Shown here one piece after another: positions 47,223 to 55,463 of a stretch of DNA of 64,000 bases. The notes under the pieces are model-generated. The model worked only from the letters and a program-made list of their open reading frames with translations. It did no database searches and had not been told where the DNA came from. Position numbers and translations under genes: made by a program. Numbering within the stretch: the stretch's first letter is position 1; each line of letters opens with the position of its first letter. Location of the stretch: assembly GCA_000955795.1 (NCBI GenBank), contig JYOB01000006.1, positions 62,001 to 126,000 of the forward strand. The letters run 5' to 3'. The DNA is from Burkholderiaceae bacterium 26. GTDB taxonomy: Bacteria; Pseudomonadota; Gammaproteobacteria; Burkholderiales; Burkholderiaceae.

Positions 47223-47453
47223 CTCGCGAGGCTTTTAGCTCGGCTCGCGGAGATCGAAGCTCGACGTTTGAGGCTCTTTGCTCGACGTGTCGAGCTATTT
47301 GCTCCGCGTGTCGAGCTATTTACTCCACGTGCCGAGCTATTTACTCCGCGTGCCGAGCTATTTACTCCACGTGCCGAGCTTTTTGCTCGGCGCTTGGAGC
47401 TCAGAGCTTGGCGCACGAGGCTATTTGCTCGACAGCCCGAGCTTTTTGCCCCG
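47223..47453. repeat. About 11 tandem copies of a 21-bp unit
   Basis: Units of the type CGTGCCGAGCTATTTACTCC(A/G) repeat in exact 21-bp phase from 47223 to 47453. The central five copies (47286-47390) are nearly identical; the outer ones are diverged. Each unit holds GAGC-TATTT-GCTC or CGAGC-TTTTT-GCTCG, able to form a short hairpin. Because 21 is a multiple of three, several frames stay open across it; these are not genes. It follows the stop codon of the E1 gene by 10 bases. Confidence 0.85.
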
Positions 47454-47683
47454 ACTGTCACGGTTTGCCCTTGGCTCGTGATGCATCAGACCTCATCAGT
47501 GGGCCGGGCCAATGCATCAGCGCAGCTACGCGGCCGCGCCAACGATGGCCTGGAATGTATCGCGCGGCGGCTGGCGCCAGGGCTGTTGGTCACGGCCGCT
47601 TTTTCGTTTCCAAATGTTACGACGTGCATTCAGGTCGACTTCGTGCAGCGCAAGCAGCGGGGCCGTGCAGTACAGTCCATGCC

Positions 47684-48103
47684 ATGAAAAAAGCCCTCAC
47701 CTGCCCGTCTCTCGTCCTGCTGGCCTTGCTCGGTGCGTGCGCATCGCACCCGCAACAGCAGCCCGTTGATTCGACTACCGCCGCTGCGGCGACCACCGAC
47801 GCCAGCGCAGACAACGGCTGGCAGGTGCTGCGCGCCAACTACATGGCGTGCGTCCAACGCCAGGCCGATAGCGGTGTGCCGGGCACCACGCAGACGAAAG
47901 CCGTGGTCGCCTCCGCGCTCGACGCCTGCGAAGGCGACCTGCGCACCATGCACGACGGTTTCCGCGATCACCTCAGCGCATCGATGTCTTCATCCGGCGC
48001 GCGCAAGGCAGCCGACCGCGTCACCAAAGACACACGCGACAAAGCCCGCGTCTACCTGATGGGCTACGTCGACCACGAGCGCTACCTGGCAAAGTCGCGC
48101 TGA
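47684..48103 (+). CDS. Small lipoprotein, unknown function
   Basis: 139 residues from the ATG at 47684. A signal peptide ends in the lipobox LLGACASH (cysteine at about 20). The rest is helical and hydrophilic (ANYMACVQRQADSGVPGTT, TQTKAVVASALDACEGDLRT) with two cysteines. Family not recognised. 231 bp between the repeat array and this gene contain no other gene that I can support. Confidence 0.7.
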   Translation: MKKALTCPSLVLLALLGACASHPQQQPVDSTTAAAATTDASADNGWQVLRANYMACVQRQADSGVPGTTQTKAVVASALDACEGDLRTMHDGFRDHLSASMSSSGARKAADRVTKDTRDKARVYLMGYVDHERYLAKSR

Positions 48104-48107
48104 GCGC

Positions 48108-48941
48108 TTAGAGCATCTCCAGCGCCCGCGGCCCCTTGGGCGGCGGAAAGATGCTGTCCAGCATCGCAAGCTGCTCAGCCGTGAGCGTGTGCGACAGCGC
48201 GCCGATGTTCTCGCGCAACCGGTCACGGTGGCCGGTCTTGGGAATCGCGATGATGTCGTCCCGCGCCAGCAGCCACGCCAGCACCACCTGTGCCGGCGTC
48301 ATGCCGCACTCCTGGGCGAAGCGCACCAGTTTCGGATGCCGAACCAGCCGCGCCTGCTCGATGGGCGAATAGGCCATCACCGGCACACGGCGCTCATGCA
48401 GCCAGGGCAACAAGTCCCATTCGATGCCGCGCCGGCTGAGGTTGTACAGCAGCTGGTTCACGGCAATCTGATCGCCGCCGGGCGCGTCCCACCACTCCTC
48501 CATATCGGACAAGTCAAGATTGCTCACGCCGTAATGGCGGATCTTGCCTTCGCGCTGCAGGGCCTGCAGGCCGTCCAAGGTTTCTTCGAACGGCACATCG
48601 CCGCGCCAGTGCAGCAGGTACAGATCAAGGCGATCAGTGCCGAGCCGGCGCAGGCTGCGCTCGCACGCCGCAGCAATGCCACGCCGGCTGGCGTTGTGCG
48701 GGTAGACCTTGCTGACGAGAAAGACGTCATCGCGCCGCCCGGCAATGGCCTCGCCGATCAGCGATTCGGAGAGGCCTTCGCCATACATCTCGGCCGTGTC
48801 GATCAGGCGCAAACCCAGGTCGAGGCCCAGACGCAACGTGGCGATTTCTTCAGCGCGCGTGGCGCGGTCGTCGCCCATGTTCCAGGTGCCCATGCCGAGT
48901 GCAGGGACGCGTTCGCCGTTGGGCAGAGTGACGTGTTTCAT
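48108..48941 (-). CDS. Aldo/keto reductase
   Basis: 277 residues with the catalytic tetrad of the AKR fold: Asp and Tyr in LRLIDTAEMYGEG, Lys in FLVSKVYPHN and His in LYLLHWRGDV; NADPH site SPIEQARLVRHPK ... AIPKTGHRDRLREN. It reduces an unknown carbonyl. The neighbouring lipoprotein is convergent, only four bases away. Confidence 0.92.
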   Translation of the reverse strand: MKHVTLPNGERVPALGMGTWNMGDDRATRAEEIATLRLGLDLGLRLIDTAEMYGEGLSESLIGEAIAGRRDDVFLVSKVYPHNASRRGIAAACERSLRRLGTDRLDLYLLHWRGDVPFEETLDGLQALQREGKIRHYGVSNLDLSDMEEWWDAPGGDQIAVNQLLYNLSRRGIEWDLLPWLHERRVPVMAYSPIEQARLVRHPKLVRFAQECGMTPAQVVLAWLLARDDIIAIPKTGHRDRLRENIGALSHTLTAEQLAMLDSIFPPPKGPRALEML

Positions 48942-49032
48942 GTCGTGCTTTCCGATCGGGGAGGCAAAACATGAATCTACAAGAGACGCGGCGCACTGGT
49001 AAGGCGGCGCCGGTCCCGTCAGAAAATACGCG

Positions 49033-50268
49033 TTAGCGCGTCTGGCGTTGCGCCGTCCACCGGCGATAGCGCCGCGACTGGCAGGCTGCGGCCAGTTGCT
49101 GTTCGATCAGTGCCCGCAGAGGCGACACGCCAGGGGCCGTCGCGCGCCCCTTGCTCAGCCGGCCCAGCTGAAACTTGACGACAGCCATGTTGGCGAGTGC
49201 GCCCAGCGCCTTGTTCTTCCACGTGATGGGCTGCAGCACCGGCGCGCTATTCTTGCCGCCAGCCCAGTCGCGCGGCAGGTTCGGATCGATGGACAGCGCA
49301 GTCGCAATGCCCACCATGTCGACTCCGCTGTCGACCACCTGCTCGGCCACCGCCCGGCGCCGGATGCCGCCCGTGACCATCAGCGGCATGCGGGCAATGG
49401 CGGCAATGTCACGCGCGAATTCCAGGAAATACGCTTCGCGGGCCAGTGTGCGGCCGTCGCGCGCGTGCCCTTGCATGGCCGGGACTTCATAGCTTCCGCC
49501 GGACAGTTCAACGAGGTCGACACCCAGTGGGTTGAGCAGCTCGACCACCTGCTTCGCGTCGTCAGGGCTGAAACCGCCGCACTGGAAGTCGGCCGAGTTC
49601 AGCTTGACCGCCACCACAAACTCCGGCGACACGACAGCGCGCACGCTGCGCACGATATCGAGCAGCAGGCGCGCGCGGTTCTCGATCGAGCCGCCCCACT
49701 GGTCTCGCCGCCGGTTGGAAATGGGCGACAGAAACTGGCTCAGCAGATAGCCGTGTGCGGCGTGGATCTGCACACCAGTAAAACCGCTCTGCTCGGCCAG
49801 TTGCGCGCTGCGGGTAAAGCGCTGCTGGACTTCACGGATGTCCGCCTCGGTCATCTCGCGCGGCACCGGAAACTGTTTGGATAGCGCGCCGAGCGCCAGT
49901 GGAACGGCTGACGGCGCCAGCGTCGGTTGCCCGAGCGACGCGGGCATCTGCCGCCCCGGATGGTTGATCTGCACCCACGCATGCGCGCCATGCGCCCGCG
50001 CGACCTGCGCCCAGCGGCGAAAGCGTTCCAGATGCGCGCCGTCTTCCAGCACGACGCCGTTCGGGCCGGTCATGGCGCGGTGATCAATCATCACGTTGCC
50101 GGTCAGGATCAAGCCGGCGCCGCCTGCGGCCCACGCTTCATACAGGCGCAGCAACGCGTCGGACGGCGCGTGATCGGCATCGGCCATGTTCTCTTCCATG
50201 GCGGCTTTGGCAAGGCGATTGGGAATCACCGCGCCGTTGGGCAAGACGAGGGGCGTGAAGAGCTTCAT
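49033..50268 (-). CDS. NADH:flavin oxidoreductase, old yellow enzyme family
   Basis: 411 residues from the ATG at 50268; one more ATG is nine bases upstream. An FMN TIM barrel: FTPLVLPNGAVIPNRLAKAA at the start, WVQINHPGRQMPASLGQPTL, AHGYLLSQFLSPISNRRRDQ WGG and the phosphate site MVTGGIRRRAVAEQVV. Likely reduces electrophilic alkenes or nitro compounds; only the OYE half is present, no iron-sulfur domain. A MerR regulator is divergent and a MerR-type promoter (50368-50398) faces this gene, so its expression is probably ligand-induced. The 5' leader holds nine copies of AAATCCC. Confidence 0.88.
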   Translation of the reverse strand: MKLFTPLVLPNGAVIPNRLAKAAMEENMADADHAPSDALLRLYEAWAAGGAGLILTGNVMIDHRAMTGPNGVVLEDGAHLERFRRWAQVARAHGAHAWVQINHPGRQMPASLGQPTLAPSAVPLALGALSKQFPVPREMTEADIREVQQRFTRSAQLAEQSGFTGVQIHAAHGYLLSQFLSPISNRRRDQWGGSIENRARLLLDIVRSVRAVVSPEFVVAVKLNSADFQCGGFSPDDAKQVVELLNPLGVDLVELSGGSYEVPAMQGHARDGRTLAREAYFLEFARDIAAIARMPLMVTGGIRRRAVAEQVVDSGVDMVGIATALSIDPNLPRDWAGGKNSAPVLQPITWKNKALGALANMAVVKFQLGRLSKGRATAPGVSPLRALIEQQLAAACQSRRYRRWTAQRQTR

Positions 50269-50285
50269 GGGTGGCATCCGCGATG

Positions 50286-50348
50286 GGGATTTGGGATTTG
50301 GGATTTGGGATTTGGGATTTGGGATTTGGGATTTGGGATTTGGGATTT
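50286..50348. repeat. Perfect (GGGATTT)9 heptamer array in the OYE leader
   Basis: Nine exact copies, 63 bp, of GGGATTT on the plus strand (AAATCCC on the minus). Nine GGG tracts spaced by four bases fit a G-quadruplex on the plus strand. The array sits between the minus-strand promoter (50368-50398) and the OYE start, so it is in the transcribed leader. Copy number could change by slippage. Not a telomere repeat. Confidence 0.9.
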
Positions 50349-50367
50349 GACATTTGACGACATCTGA

Positions 50368-50398
50368 ACCCTAAGCTTAAAGTCAACTTGAATGTCAA
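50368..50398 (-). promoter_or_regulatory. MerR-type promoter of the OYE gene
   Basis: On the minus strand: -35 TTGACA (50393-50398), 19-bp spacer, -10 TAGGGT (50368-50373). The spacer carries the near-dyad TTCAAGTTGACTTTAA (50377-50392). The 19-bp spacing and dyad match MerR-family operators; the MerR gene at 50416 is the natural regulator, and the divergent position allows autoregulation. Confidence 0.65.
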
Positions 50399-50415
50399 GC
50401 CTGCGGAGCACGCAC

Positions 50416-50874
50416 ATGAAGATTGGTGAACTGGCCCGCCTGAGCGGCGTGGCCGCCTCCCGCATCCGGTTTTATGAAGCGAGCGGGCTGTTGCAGCCCG
50501 CCGAGCGGCATTCCAATGGGTATCGGGAATACGCGCCCGAGTCGGTGACGCGGCTGGAGATCATCCTGCGCGCGCAAAGCGCGGGGTTCTCGCTGGAAGA
50601 AATTCGCGCCCTGCTACCCGGACATCTGGGCGAATGGCCGCGCGAAGAACTGCTGCTGGCGCTACGCCGCAAAGTGGCGGAAATCGATGTGCTGGAGCAG
50701 CACCTGGCGCAAAACAAGCGCGACTTGCTGGCGCTCATTCGCGAAGTCGATCACGAGGCCGACGGCGAAGATTGCGCCGACCGCGCCCGCCGCGTGTTCG
50801 ACAAGATGAACCTGCGACCGCTCAAGCAGCCCGCTGCAGAACCTCCGGCGCGTCCGGCAAGAAAGCGCGGCTGA
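50416..50874 (+). CDS. MerR-family transcriptional regulator
   Basis: 152 residues from the ATG at 50416 (MKIGELARLSGVAASRIRFY). MerR HTH at residues 1-70, then a coiled-coil dimerisation helix (LRRKVAEIDVLEQHLAQNKR) and a basic tail. One cysteine only near the C-terminus (EDCADRARR), so this is not a SoxR-type Fe-S sensor. Likely regulates the divergent OYE gene. Confidence 0.88.
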   Translation: MKIGELARLSGVAASRIRFYEASGLLQPAERHSNGYREYAPESVTRLEIILRAQSAGFSLEEIRALLPGHLGEWPREELLLALRRKVAEIDVLEQHLAQNKRDLLALIREVDHEADGEDCADRARRVFDKMNLRPLKQPAAEPPARPARKRG

Positions 50875-50915
50875 GGCATGCAGACGGCGGCGGCTTTACG
50901 GTAGACGGAATCGAA

Positions 50916-51557
50916 TCAAAACCCGCCCAGCGCGTGACGCAGCAGCAAGGCCGACAGCACGAGCATCGTCACGCCAATCAAGCCATCCAACACCTGCCAC
51001 GCCCTCGGCCGGGCAAACCATGGCGCGAGCCAACGCGCACCAAACCCCAGCGTCACGAACCAGAACAGGCTGGCCGACCCTGCGCCCGCAACAAACCAGC
51101 CGCGCAATGCCGCGGCCTGCTGCGCCCCAATGCTGCCCACCAGCAACACCGTATCCAGGTAGACGTGGGGATTGAGCAGCGTAAAGGCCGCCGCCTGCGC
51201 CAGCGCCGCGCCCCGGCTCAGGCCATCGCCACCTGCGGCGGCCCGTAACTGGCTGGAATGCCGCGCACGCCGTAGTGCCTGCACGCCATACAGCAGCAGG
51301 AATGCGGCGCCTGCCAACGCAAGGATTCGCGCAAGGTTAGGACGCTCGCCCAATGCCTGCGCCATGCCAAGCACGCCCGCCAGAATCAGCAGCGCATCTG
51401 CCATCGCACAGAACAGCACCACACTGCCCACGTGCTCACGGCGCAGCCCCTGACGCAGCACGAAAGCGTTCTGCGCGCCAATGGCCACGATCAGCCCCAG
51501 GCTCAGGGCCAAGCCCTGCAGAAACACGGAAGAGGAAGTCGCAATCGATGTTGTCAT
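50916..51557 (-). CDS. argO: LysE/ArgO amino-acid exporter
   Basis: 213 residues, six hydrophobic segments of the LysE superfamily (GLIVAIGAQNAFVLRQGLRR, VVLFCAMADALLILAGVLGM, VYLDTVLLVGSIGAQQAAAL). It exports arginine or lysine when they accumulate. Divergent from argP (75 bp), the classical ArgO/ArgP pair, so control by ArgP is expected. Confidence 0.9.
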   Translation of the reverse strand: MTTSIATSSSVFLQGLALSLGLIVAIGAQNAFVLRQGLRREHVGSVVLFCAMADALLILAGVLGMAQALGERPNLARILALAGAAFLLLYGVQALRRARHSSQLRAAAGGDGLSRGAALAQAAAFTLLNPHVYLDTVLLVGSIGAQQAAALRGWFVAGAGSASLFWFVTLGFGARWLAPWFARPRAWQVLDGLIGVTMLVLSALLLRHALGGF

Positions 51558-51631
51558 GCGCGCAGCTTGCCGGGCGGGCTTGATGAAGACAAACTATCTT
51601 TTCTTCATTCAATTTAGTTTTACTAACTTTC

Positions 51632-52528
51632 GTGCTCGACTATTCCGCCTTGGCCGCTTTGTCTGCCGTCATCCGAGAAGGCAGCTTCGAGCGAGCTGCC
51701 CGCGCACTCAATGTCACGCCGTCGGCCATTTCGCAACGGATCCGGCTGCTGGAAGAACGCGTTGGCTGCGCGCTCGTGGTGCGTGATCAGCCGTGCCGCC
51801 CGACTGAAACCGGCCGGCGGCTTTGCCAGCATGTAGACCGCGTTCGCCTGCTCGAACAGGAACTGCAAGGCGCGCTGCCAACGCTGGCGCCGGAGGGCGT
51901 TGCGCGCGTTGCGCTGCCCATTGCCGTGAACGCCGACAGCCTGGCGACCTGGCTCGCGCCAGCGATCGCCACATTCGCAGCCGCACACCCGGTGTTGATG
52001 GAGGTGGCTGTGGATGACCAGGATCACACCAGTGAATGGCTGCGCAGTGGCGCCGTGCTGGCTGCCGTTACGGCCACCGCGCGGCCAGCCTCGGGCTGCA
52101 ACAGCCGCCCACTCGGGGCCATGCGTTATGTGGCCGCGGCCAGCCCGGCATTCGTTCAGCAATATTTCGCAGACGGCGTCGGCGCAGGTGCGTTGGCGCA
52201 GGCGCCCTGCCTCGAGTTCAACACGAAAGATGCGTTGCAGGCAACCTGGGCAAGGCGCCTGTGCCATCGGCATGTGGAACTGCCGCGCCATCTGTTGCCG
52301 TCGTCACAGGCGTTTGTGACCGCGGCCGTGGCCGGCATGGGCTGGGGGCTGCATCCGCATGCGCTGATTGCGCAGCATCTTAAAGAGGGCTCGCTGGTCG
52401 AGCTCGTGCCGGACACACCGTTGGACATCCCGCTGCATTGGCAGCACGCGCGTGCGGCATCGGCGCTGCTCGACGAACTCAGCCGCCAGGTGCTGAGCGC
52501 CGCGCGTGCCGCACTGCTCGCGCCCTGA
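51632..52528 (+). CDS. argP: LysR-family regulator ArgP
   Basis: 298 residues from a GTG at 51632. The HTH starts DYSALAALSAVIREGSFERA and has NVTPSAISQRIRLLEER, as in ArgP/IciA. The LysR effector domain (RVALPIAVNADSLATWLAPA) binds lysine or arginine in known ArgP. Adjacent divergent argO is the standard target. Confidence 0.92.
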   Translation: MLDYSALAALSAVIREGSFERAARALNVTPSAISQRIRLLEERVGCALVVRDQPCRPTETGRRLCQHVDRVRLLEQELQGALPTLAPEGVARVALPIAVNADSLATWLAPAIATFAAAHPVLMEVAVDDQDHTSEWLRSGAVLAAVTATARPASGCNSRPLGAMRYVAAASPAFVQQYFADGVGAGALAQAPCLEFNTKDALQATWARRLCHRHVELPRHLLPSSQAFVTAAVAGMGWGLHPHALIAQHLKEGSLVELVPDTPLDIPLHWQHARAASALLDELSRQVLSAARAALLAP

Positions 52529-52532
52529 CCGA

Positions 52533-53393
52533 TTACAGCGCGTTCAACGGAATCTTGAGGTACTGCACGCCGTTCGGCTCCGCTGGGGGCAACATGCCCG
52601 CGCGAATGTTCACCTGAATGGCCGGCAGGATCAGCGTGGGCATGCTGAGCGTTGCGTCGCGCTTCGTGCGCATCTGCACGAACTCAGCCTCGGTCACGCC
52701 ATCGCGCACATGGATGTTGGCGCGGCGCTGCTCGGCCACCGTTGTGTGGCAAATGGCTTCGCGGCCGGCGGGCGGATAGTCGTGGCACATGTAGAGCCGC
52801 GTGTCCGGCGGTAAATCCAGCAGGCGGCGGATCGACTGATACAGCGTGCCCGCATTGCCACCCGGAAAATCGCAGCGCGCCGTGCCCACGTCCGGCATGA
52901 ACAGCGTGTCACCCACAAACACCGCATCGCCCACCTGATACGCCATGTCTGCCGGCGTGTGGCCCGGCACGGCCAGCGCCTTGGCTTCCAGATTGCCGAT
53001 ATGAAACACTTCGTCCGGCGCGAACAGGTGGTCGAACTGCGAGCCATCGAGCAGGAACGAGGGTTCGAGATTGAAGATCGGCTTGAACACGCCCTGCACA
53101 ACCCGAATCCGCTCGCCGATAGCGATGCGCCCGCCGAAACGCCCGCGCAGATACGGCGCGGCCGACAAGTGATCGGCATGCGCGTGGGTCTCCAGCAGCC
53201 ATTCAACGCGCAAGTCCTGCGCTTCGATGAACGCGGCAACGCGATCGGCTGAGCGGGTCGTCGTGCGGCCCGATTTCGGGTCGTAGTCGAGTACCGAGTC
53301 GATCACGGCGCACGGCGTGCCGGGCCCCGCGTGCACCACGTAGGTCATGGTGCAGGTATCGGCGTCGAAAAAGGATTCGATCTGGGCATGCAT
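52533..53393 (-). CDS. MBL-fold persulfide dioxygenase-like hydrolase (Blh/ETHE1 family)
   Basis: 286 residues from the ATG at 53393. Metallo-beta-lactamase metal motif THAHADHLSA and further ligands in PGHTPADMAYQ, FVGDTLFMPDVGTAR and CHDYPP. In BigR-controlled operons of Xylella and Agrobacterium, Blh-type proteins oxidise persulfides (with DUF442 or rhodanese partners). It is divergent from bigR with an operator in the 101-bp spacer. Convergent with argP, five bases between stops. Confidence 0.88.
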   Translation of the reverse strand: MHAQIESFFDADTCTMTYVVHAGPGTPCAVIDSVLDYDPKSGRTTTRSADRVAAFIEAQDLRVEWLLETHAHADHLSAAPYLRGRFGGRIAIGERIRVVQGVFKPIFNLEPSFLLDGSQFDHLFAPDEVFHIGNLEAKALAVPGHTPADMAYQVGDAVFVGDTLFMPDVGTARCDFPGGNAGTLYQSIRRLLDLPPDTRLYMCHDYPPAGREAICHTTVAEQRRANIHVRDGVTEAEFVQMRTKRDATLSMPTLILPAIQVNIRAGMLPPAEPNGVQYLKIPLNAL

Positions 53394-53412
53394 GGTGGAC
53401 TTTCCCGAACAA

Positions 53413-53428
53413 TCTATATTTTTATAGA
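53413..53428. promoter_or_regulatory. Candidate BigR operator
   Basis: Perfect dyad TCTATA-TTTT-TATAGA in the spacer between blh and bigR. BigR operators are AT-rich dyads in the same position. Binding would control both divergent units. Confidence 0.6.
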
Positions 53429-53494
53429 ATATCGCCTGACATTCTGTCTGCCAATAGTGCAAACAGCGCGAACAGAAACCTGGACGACGCCCCG

Positions 53495-53860
53495 ATGAGT
53501 CATTCCACTGCCAGTCCCGATGTTGTGCCGCTGCCCGAGGCGGCCATTTCCATGCTGCGCGCCTCCGCGTCGCAGGCGTGCGCCGTGCTCAAGGCCATGG
53601 CCCACGAAGACCGTCTGCTGCTGCTCTGCCAACTTACGCAAGGCGAGCGCAATGTCAGCGAGCTGGAAGCACTGGTCGGCCTTCATCAGCCCAGCCTGTC
53701 GCAGCAACTTGGGGTGCTGCGTGACGAGGGCCTTGTCACCACGCGGCGCGAAGGCAAATACATCTACTACCGGCTCGCCAGCTTCGAGGTCATCCAGATC
53801 ATGCAGACACTCTCCGAGCTGTACTGCGGCAAGGTCTTGAAGAAGATGGCGGGACGCTGA
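53495..53860 (+). CDS. bigR: ArsR-family regulator, BigR/SqrR type
   Basis: 121 residues: winged HTH (LTQGERNVSELEALVGLHQP, VTTRREGKYIYYRLAS). Two cysteines, C45 (LLLLCQLTQ) and C111 (ELYCGKV), have a spacing of 66 as in SqrR (41/107) and BigR (42/108), where they form a per/tetrasulfide bridge on exposure to sulfane sulfur and release DNA. A third cysteine, C29, is extra. Followed by TauE/SafE two bases later. Confidence 0.85.
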   Translation: MSHSTASPDVVPLPEAAISMLRASASQACAVLKAMAHEDRLLLLCQLTQGERNVSELEALVGLHQPSLSQQLGVLRDEGLVTTRREGKYIYYRLASFEVIQIMQTLSELYCGKVLKKMAGR

Positions 53861-53862
53861 TC

Positions 53863-54684
53863 ATGTCGCCGATCGAAGCGAGCTGGATCATCAGCGCGGG
53901 GCTGGGCTCTGTGGTGGGGCTCATCCTAGCGCTCACAGGGGCGGGCGGGGCCATCGTCGCGGTGCCGCTGCTGATTTTTGGATTGCACCTGTCGGTGCAG
54001 CAAGCTGCGCCGATTGCACTGCTGGCGGTGGGACTTTCCGCCGGGCTGGGCGCGATGCTCGGTTTGCGGGAAGGCAAGGTCCGCTACAAGGCCGCCGGGC
54101 TGATGGCGCTATGCGGCGTGGTGATCTCGCCGTTCGGTATCTGGGTTGCGCACCGCGTGCCGAACACACCGCTCACGCTGCTGTTTGCAGTGGTGCTTGC
54201 CTACGTGGCGCTGCGCATGTTTCGGCAAGCGCGCGCGGCACCGTCAACCGAGCCCCAGCCAAGGCGAACCGCTCCGCCCTGCCACCTTGACACCACCACG
54301 GCCAAGCTGGTCTGGACGCTGCCGTGCGCGCGTGCATTGGCCGCTTCGGGCGTGGGCGCGGGCTTCCTGTCCGGCTTGCTCGGCGTGGGCGGCGGCTTTG
54401 TCATCGTGCCCGCATTGCGCCGCGCGACCGATCTGCCGATGCAAACCATCGTCGCCACGTCGTTGGCGGTGATCGCGCTGGTGTCCATGGGCGGTGTGAT
54501 CGCCTCGGCCATTGGCGGACATGTCGATTGGCATATCGCGCTGCCGTTTGCCGCCGGCGCGTTGACGGGCATGCTGGTAGGCCGGCGCTTTGCGCGGCGT
54601 TTGGCGGGGCCTGCGCTGCAGCAAGGATTCGCTGCATTTGCGGGCGCCGTGGCGCTCGGCATGATTGTCCGAACTCTAATTTGA
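53863..54684 (+). CDS. TauE/SafE (TSUP) sulfite/sulfur-anion exporter
   Basis: 273 residues with about eight hydrophobic helices and the GAGG-type repeats of TSUP proteins (LGSVVGLILALTGAGGAIVA and SGVGAGFLSGLLGVGGGFVI). In BigR operons it exports sulfite made by persulfide oxidation. Stop TGA overlaps the -35 of the next tRNA promoter (54681). Confidence 0.88.
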   Translation: MSPIEASWIISAGLGSVVGLILALTGAGGAIVAVPLLIFGLHLSVQQAAPIALLAVGLSAGLGAMLGLREGKVRYKAAGLMALCGVVISPFGIWVAHRVPNTPLTLLFAVVLAYVALRMFRQARAAPSTEPQPRRTAPPCHLDTTTAKLVWTLPCARALAASGVGAGFLSGLLGVGGGFVIVPALRRATDLPMQTIVATSLAVIALVSMGGVIASAIGGHVDWHIALPFAAGALTGMLVGRRFARRLAGPALQQGFAAFAGAVALGMIVRTLI

Positions 54685-54710
54685 CCGGCGTGTTGCGAAA
54701 GCAGTACAAT
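54681..54710 (+). promoter_or_regulatory. Sigma-70 promoter of tRNA-Pro(TGG)
   Basis: TTGACC (54681-54686), 18-bp spacer, TACAAT (54705-54710), nine bases before the tRNA. The -35 overlaps the TauE stop codon. Confidence 0.7.
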
Positions 54711-54719
54711 CGCGGTCTT

Positions 54720-54796
54720 CGGGGCGTAGCGTAGTCTGGTAACGCGTCCGGTTTGGGACCGGAAGACCGCGGGTTCAAATCCTGCCGCCCCGACCA
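54720..54796 (+). tRNA. tRNA-Pro(TGG)
   Basis: 77-nt cloverleaf with CCA. Acceptor CGGGGCG/CGCCCCG, anticodon loop TTTGGGA (anticodon TGG), T arm GCGGGTTCAAATCCTGC. Confidence 0.95.
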
Positions 54797-54808
54797 GAAT
54801 TGAGCAGC

Positions 54809-54851
54809 AAACAAAAACGGCTTACGTTCACCACGTAAGCCGTTTTTGTTT
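54809..54851. terminator. Strong terminator after tRNA-Pro(TGG)
   Basis: Perfect 19-bp stem (54809-54827 with 54833-54851), loop TCACC, including A5/T5. Works for the tRNA and possibly from the other side. Confidence 0.85.
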
Positions 54852-54937
54852 TGGCGCGGTTTGTTGCAGTTAGTGATGTCATCTGGCGATGCTATAAAGG
54901 CAGCATCCGCATCCGGGCAATGTCGCTCACTTTCCCC

Positions 54938-55411
54938 ATGAACCTCATCCTGTGGCGCCACGCTGAAGCCGAAGACGTGGCCGCATCATTGCGCATCCAG
55001 CGCAACACCGATCTGCAGCGGGAACTCACCAAGCGTGGTCACAAGCAGGCCGAGAAGATGGCCAATTGGCTGCGCCCCCGCCTGCCGGAAGACACTCTCG
55101 TACTTGTGAGCCCCGCCGTCCGCACGCAACAGACCGCGCGCGCGCTCACCGAGCATTTCCAAACGCTGACCGCACTTGCGCCCGGCGCCGATGTCAGCGC
55201 GATCCTTGACGCGTTGGATTGGCCGTCGAATACGAACCTGCTGCTGGTCGGCCATCAGCCGTGGCTCGGCCGTCTCGCCAGCTTGCTCATCGCGGGCGTG
55301 GAAATGGACTGGAGCGTGAAGAAAGCCGGCGTGTGGTGGCTCAGCCGCCGCATGCGCGAAGACGAAGCGCAGACCGTGCTGCGCGCGGTGGCCAATCCCG
55401 ATCTGGTGTGA
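54938..55411 (+). CDS. sixA: SixA-like histidine phosphatase
   Basis: 157 residues from the ATG at 54938 (MNLILWRHAEAED). The RHG motif reads RHA, as in SixA, followed by LTKRGHKQAEKMANWLRP and LLLVGHQPWLGRLASLL with the second catalytic histidine. SixA dephosphorylates HPt phosphohistidines such as that of ArcB or nitrogen PTS. An earlier ATG at 54920 is less likely. Confidence 0.85.
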   Translation: MNLILWRHAEAEDVAASLRIQRNTDLQRELTKRGHKQAEKMANWLRPRLPEDTLVLVSPAVRTQQTARALTEHFQTLTALAPGADVSAILDALDWPSNTNLLLVGHQPWLGRLASLLIAGVEMDWSVKKAGVWWLSRRMREDEAQTVLRAVANPDLV

Positions 55412-55463
55412 CACATCGCCCTCGTCACAGCATCGCCACGCAAAATTCACGCAACGGTCACGA

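Noticed and set aside
47223-47453. Possible CRISPR array
   Set aside because: Units are contiguous with no spacers, and there are no cas genes in the window. The same holds for the heptamer array at 50286.
47160-47687. Open frames with heptapeptide repeats (such as RAELFTP) across the 21-bp array
   Set aside because: Several frames and strands are open at once because the unit is a multiple of three; no ribosome site, and the frame overlaps the end of the E1 gene.
50286-50348. Telomere-like repeat
   Set aside because: The unit is TTTGGGA-type, not a known telomere unit, and it lies inside a bacterial intergenic region between two ordinary genes.
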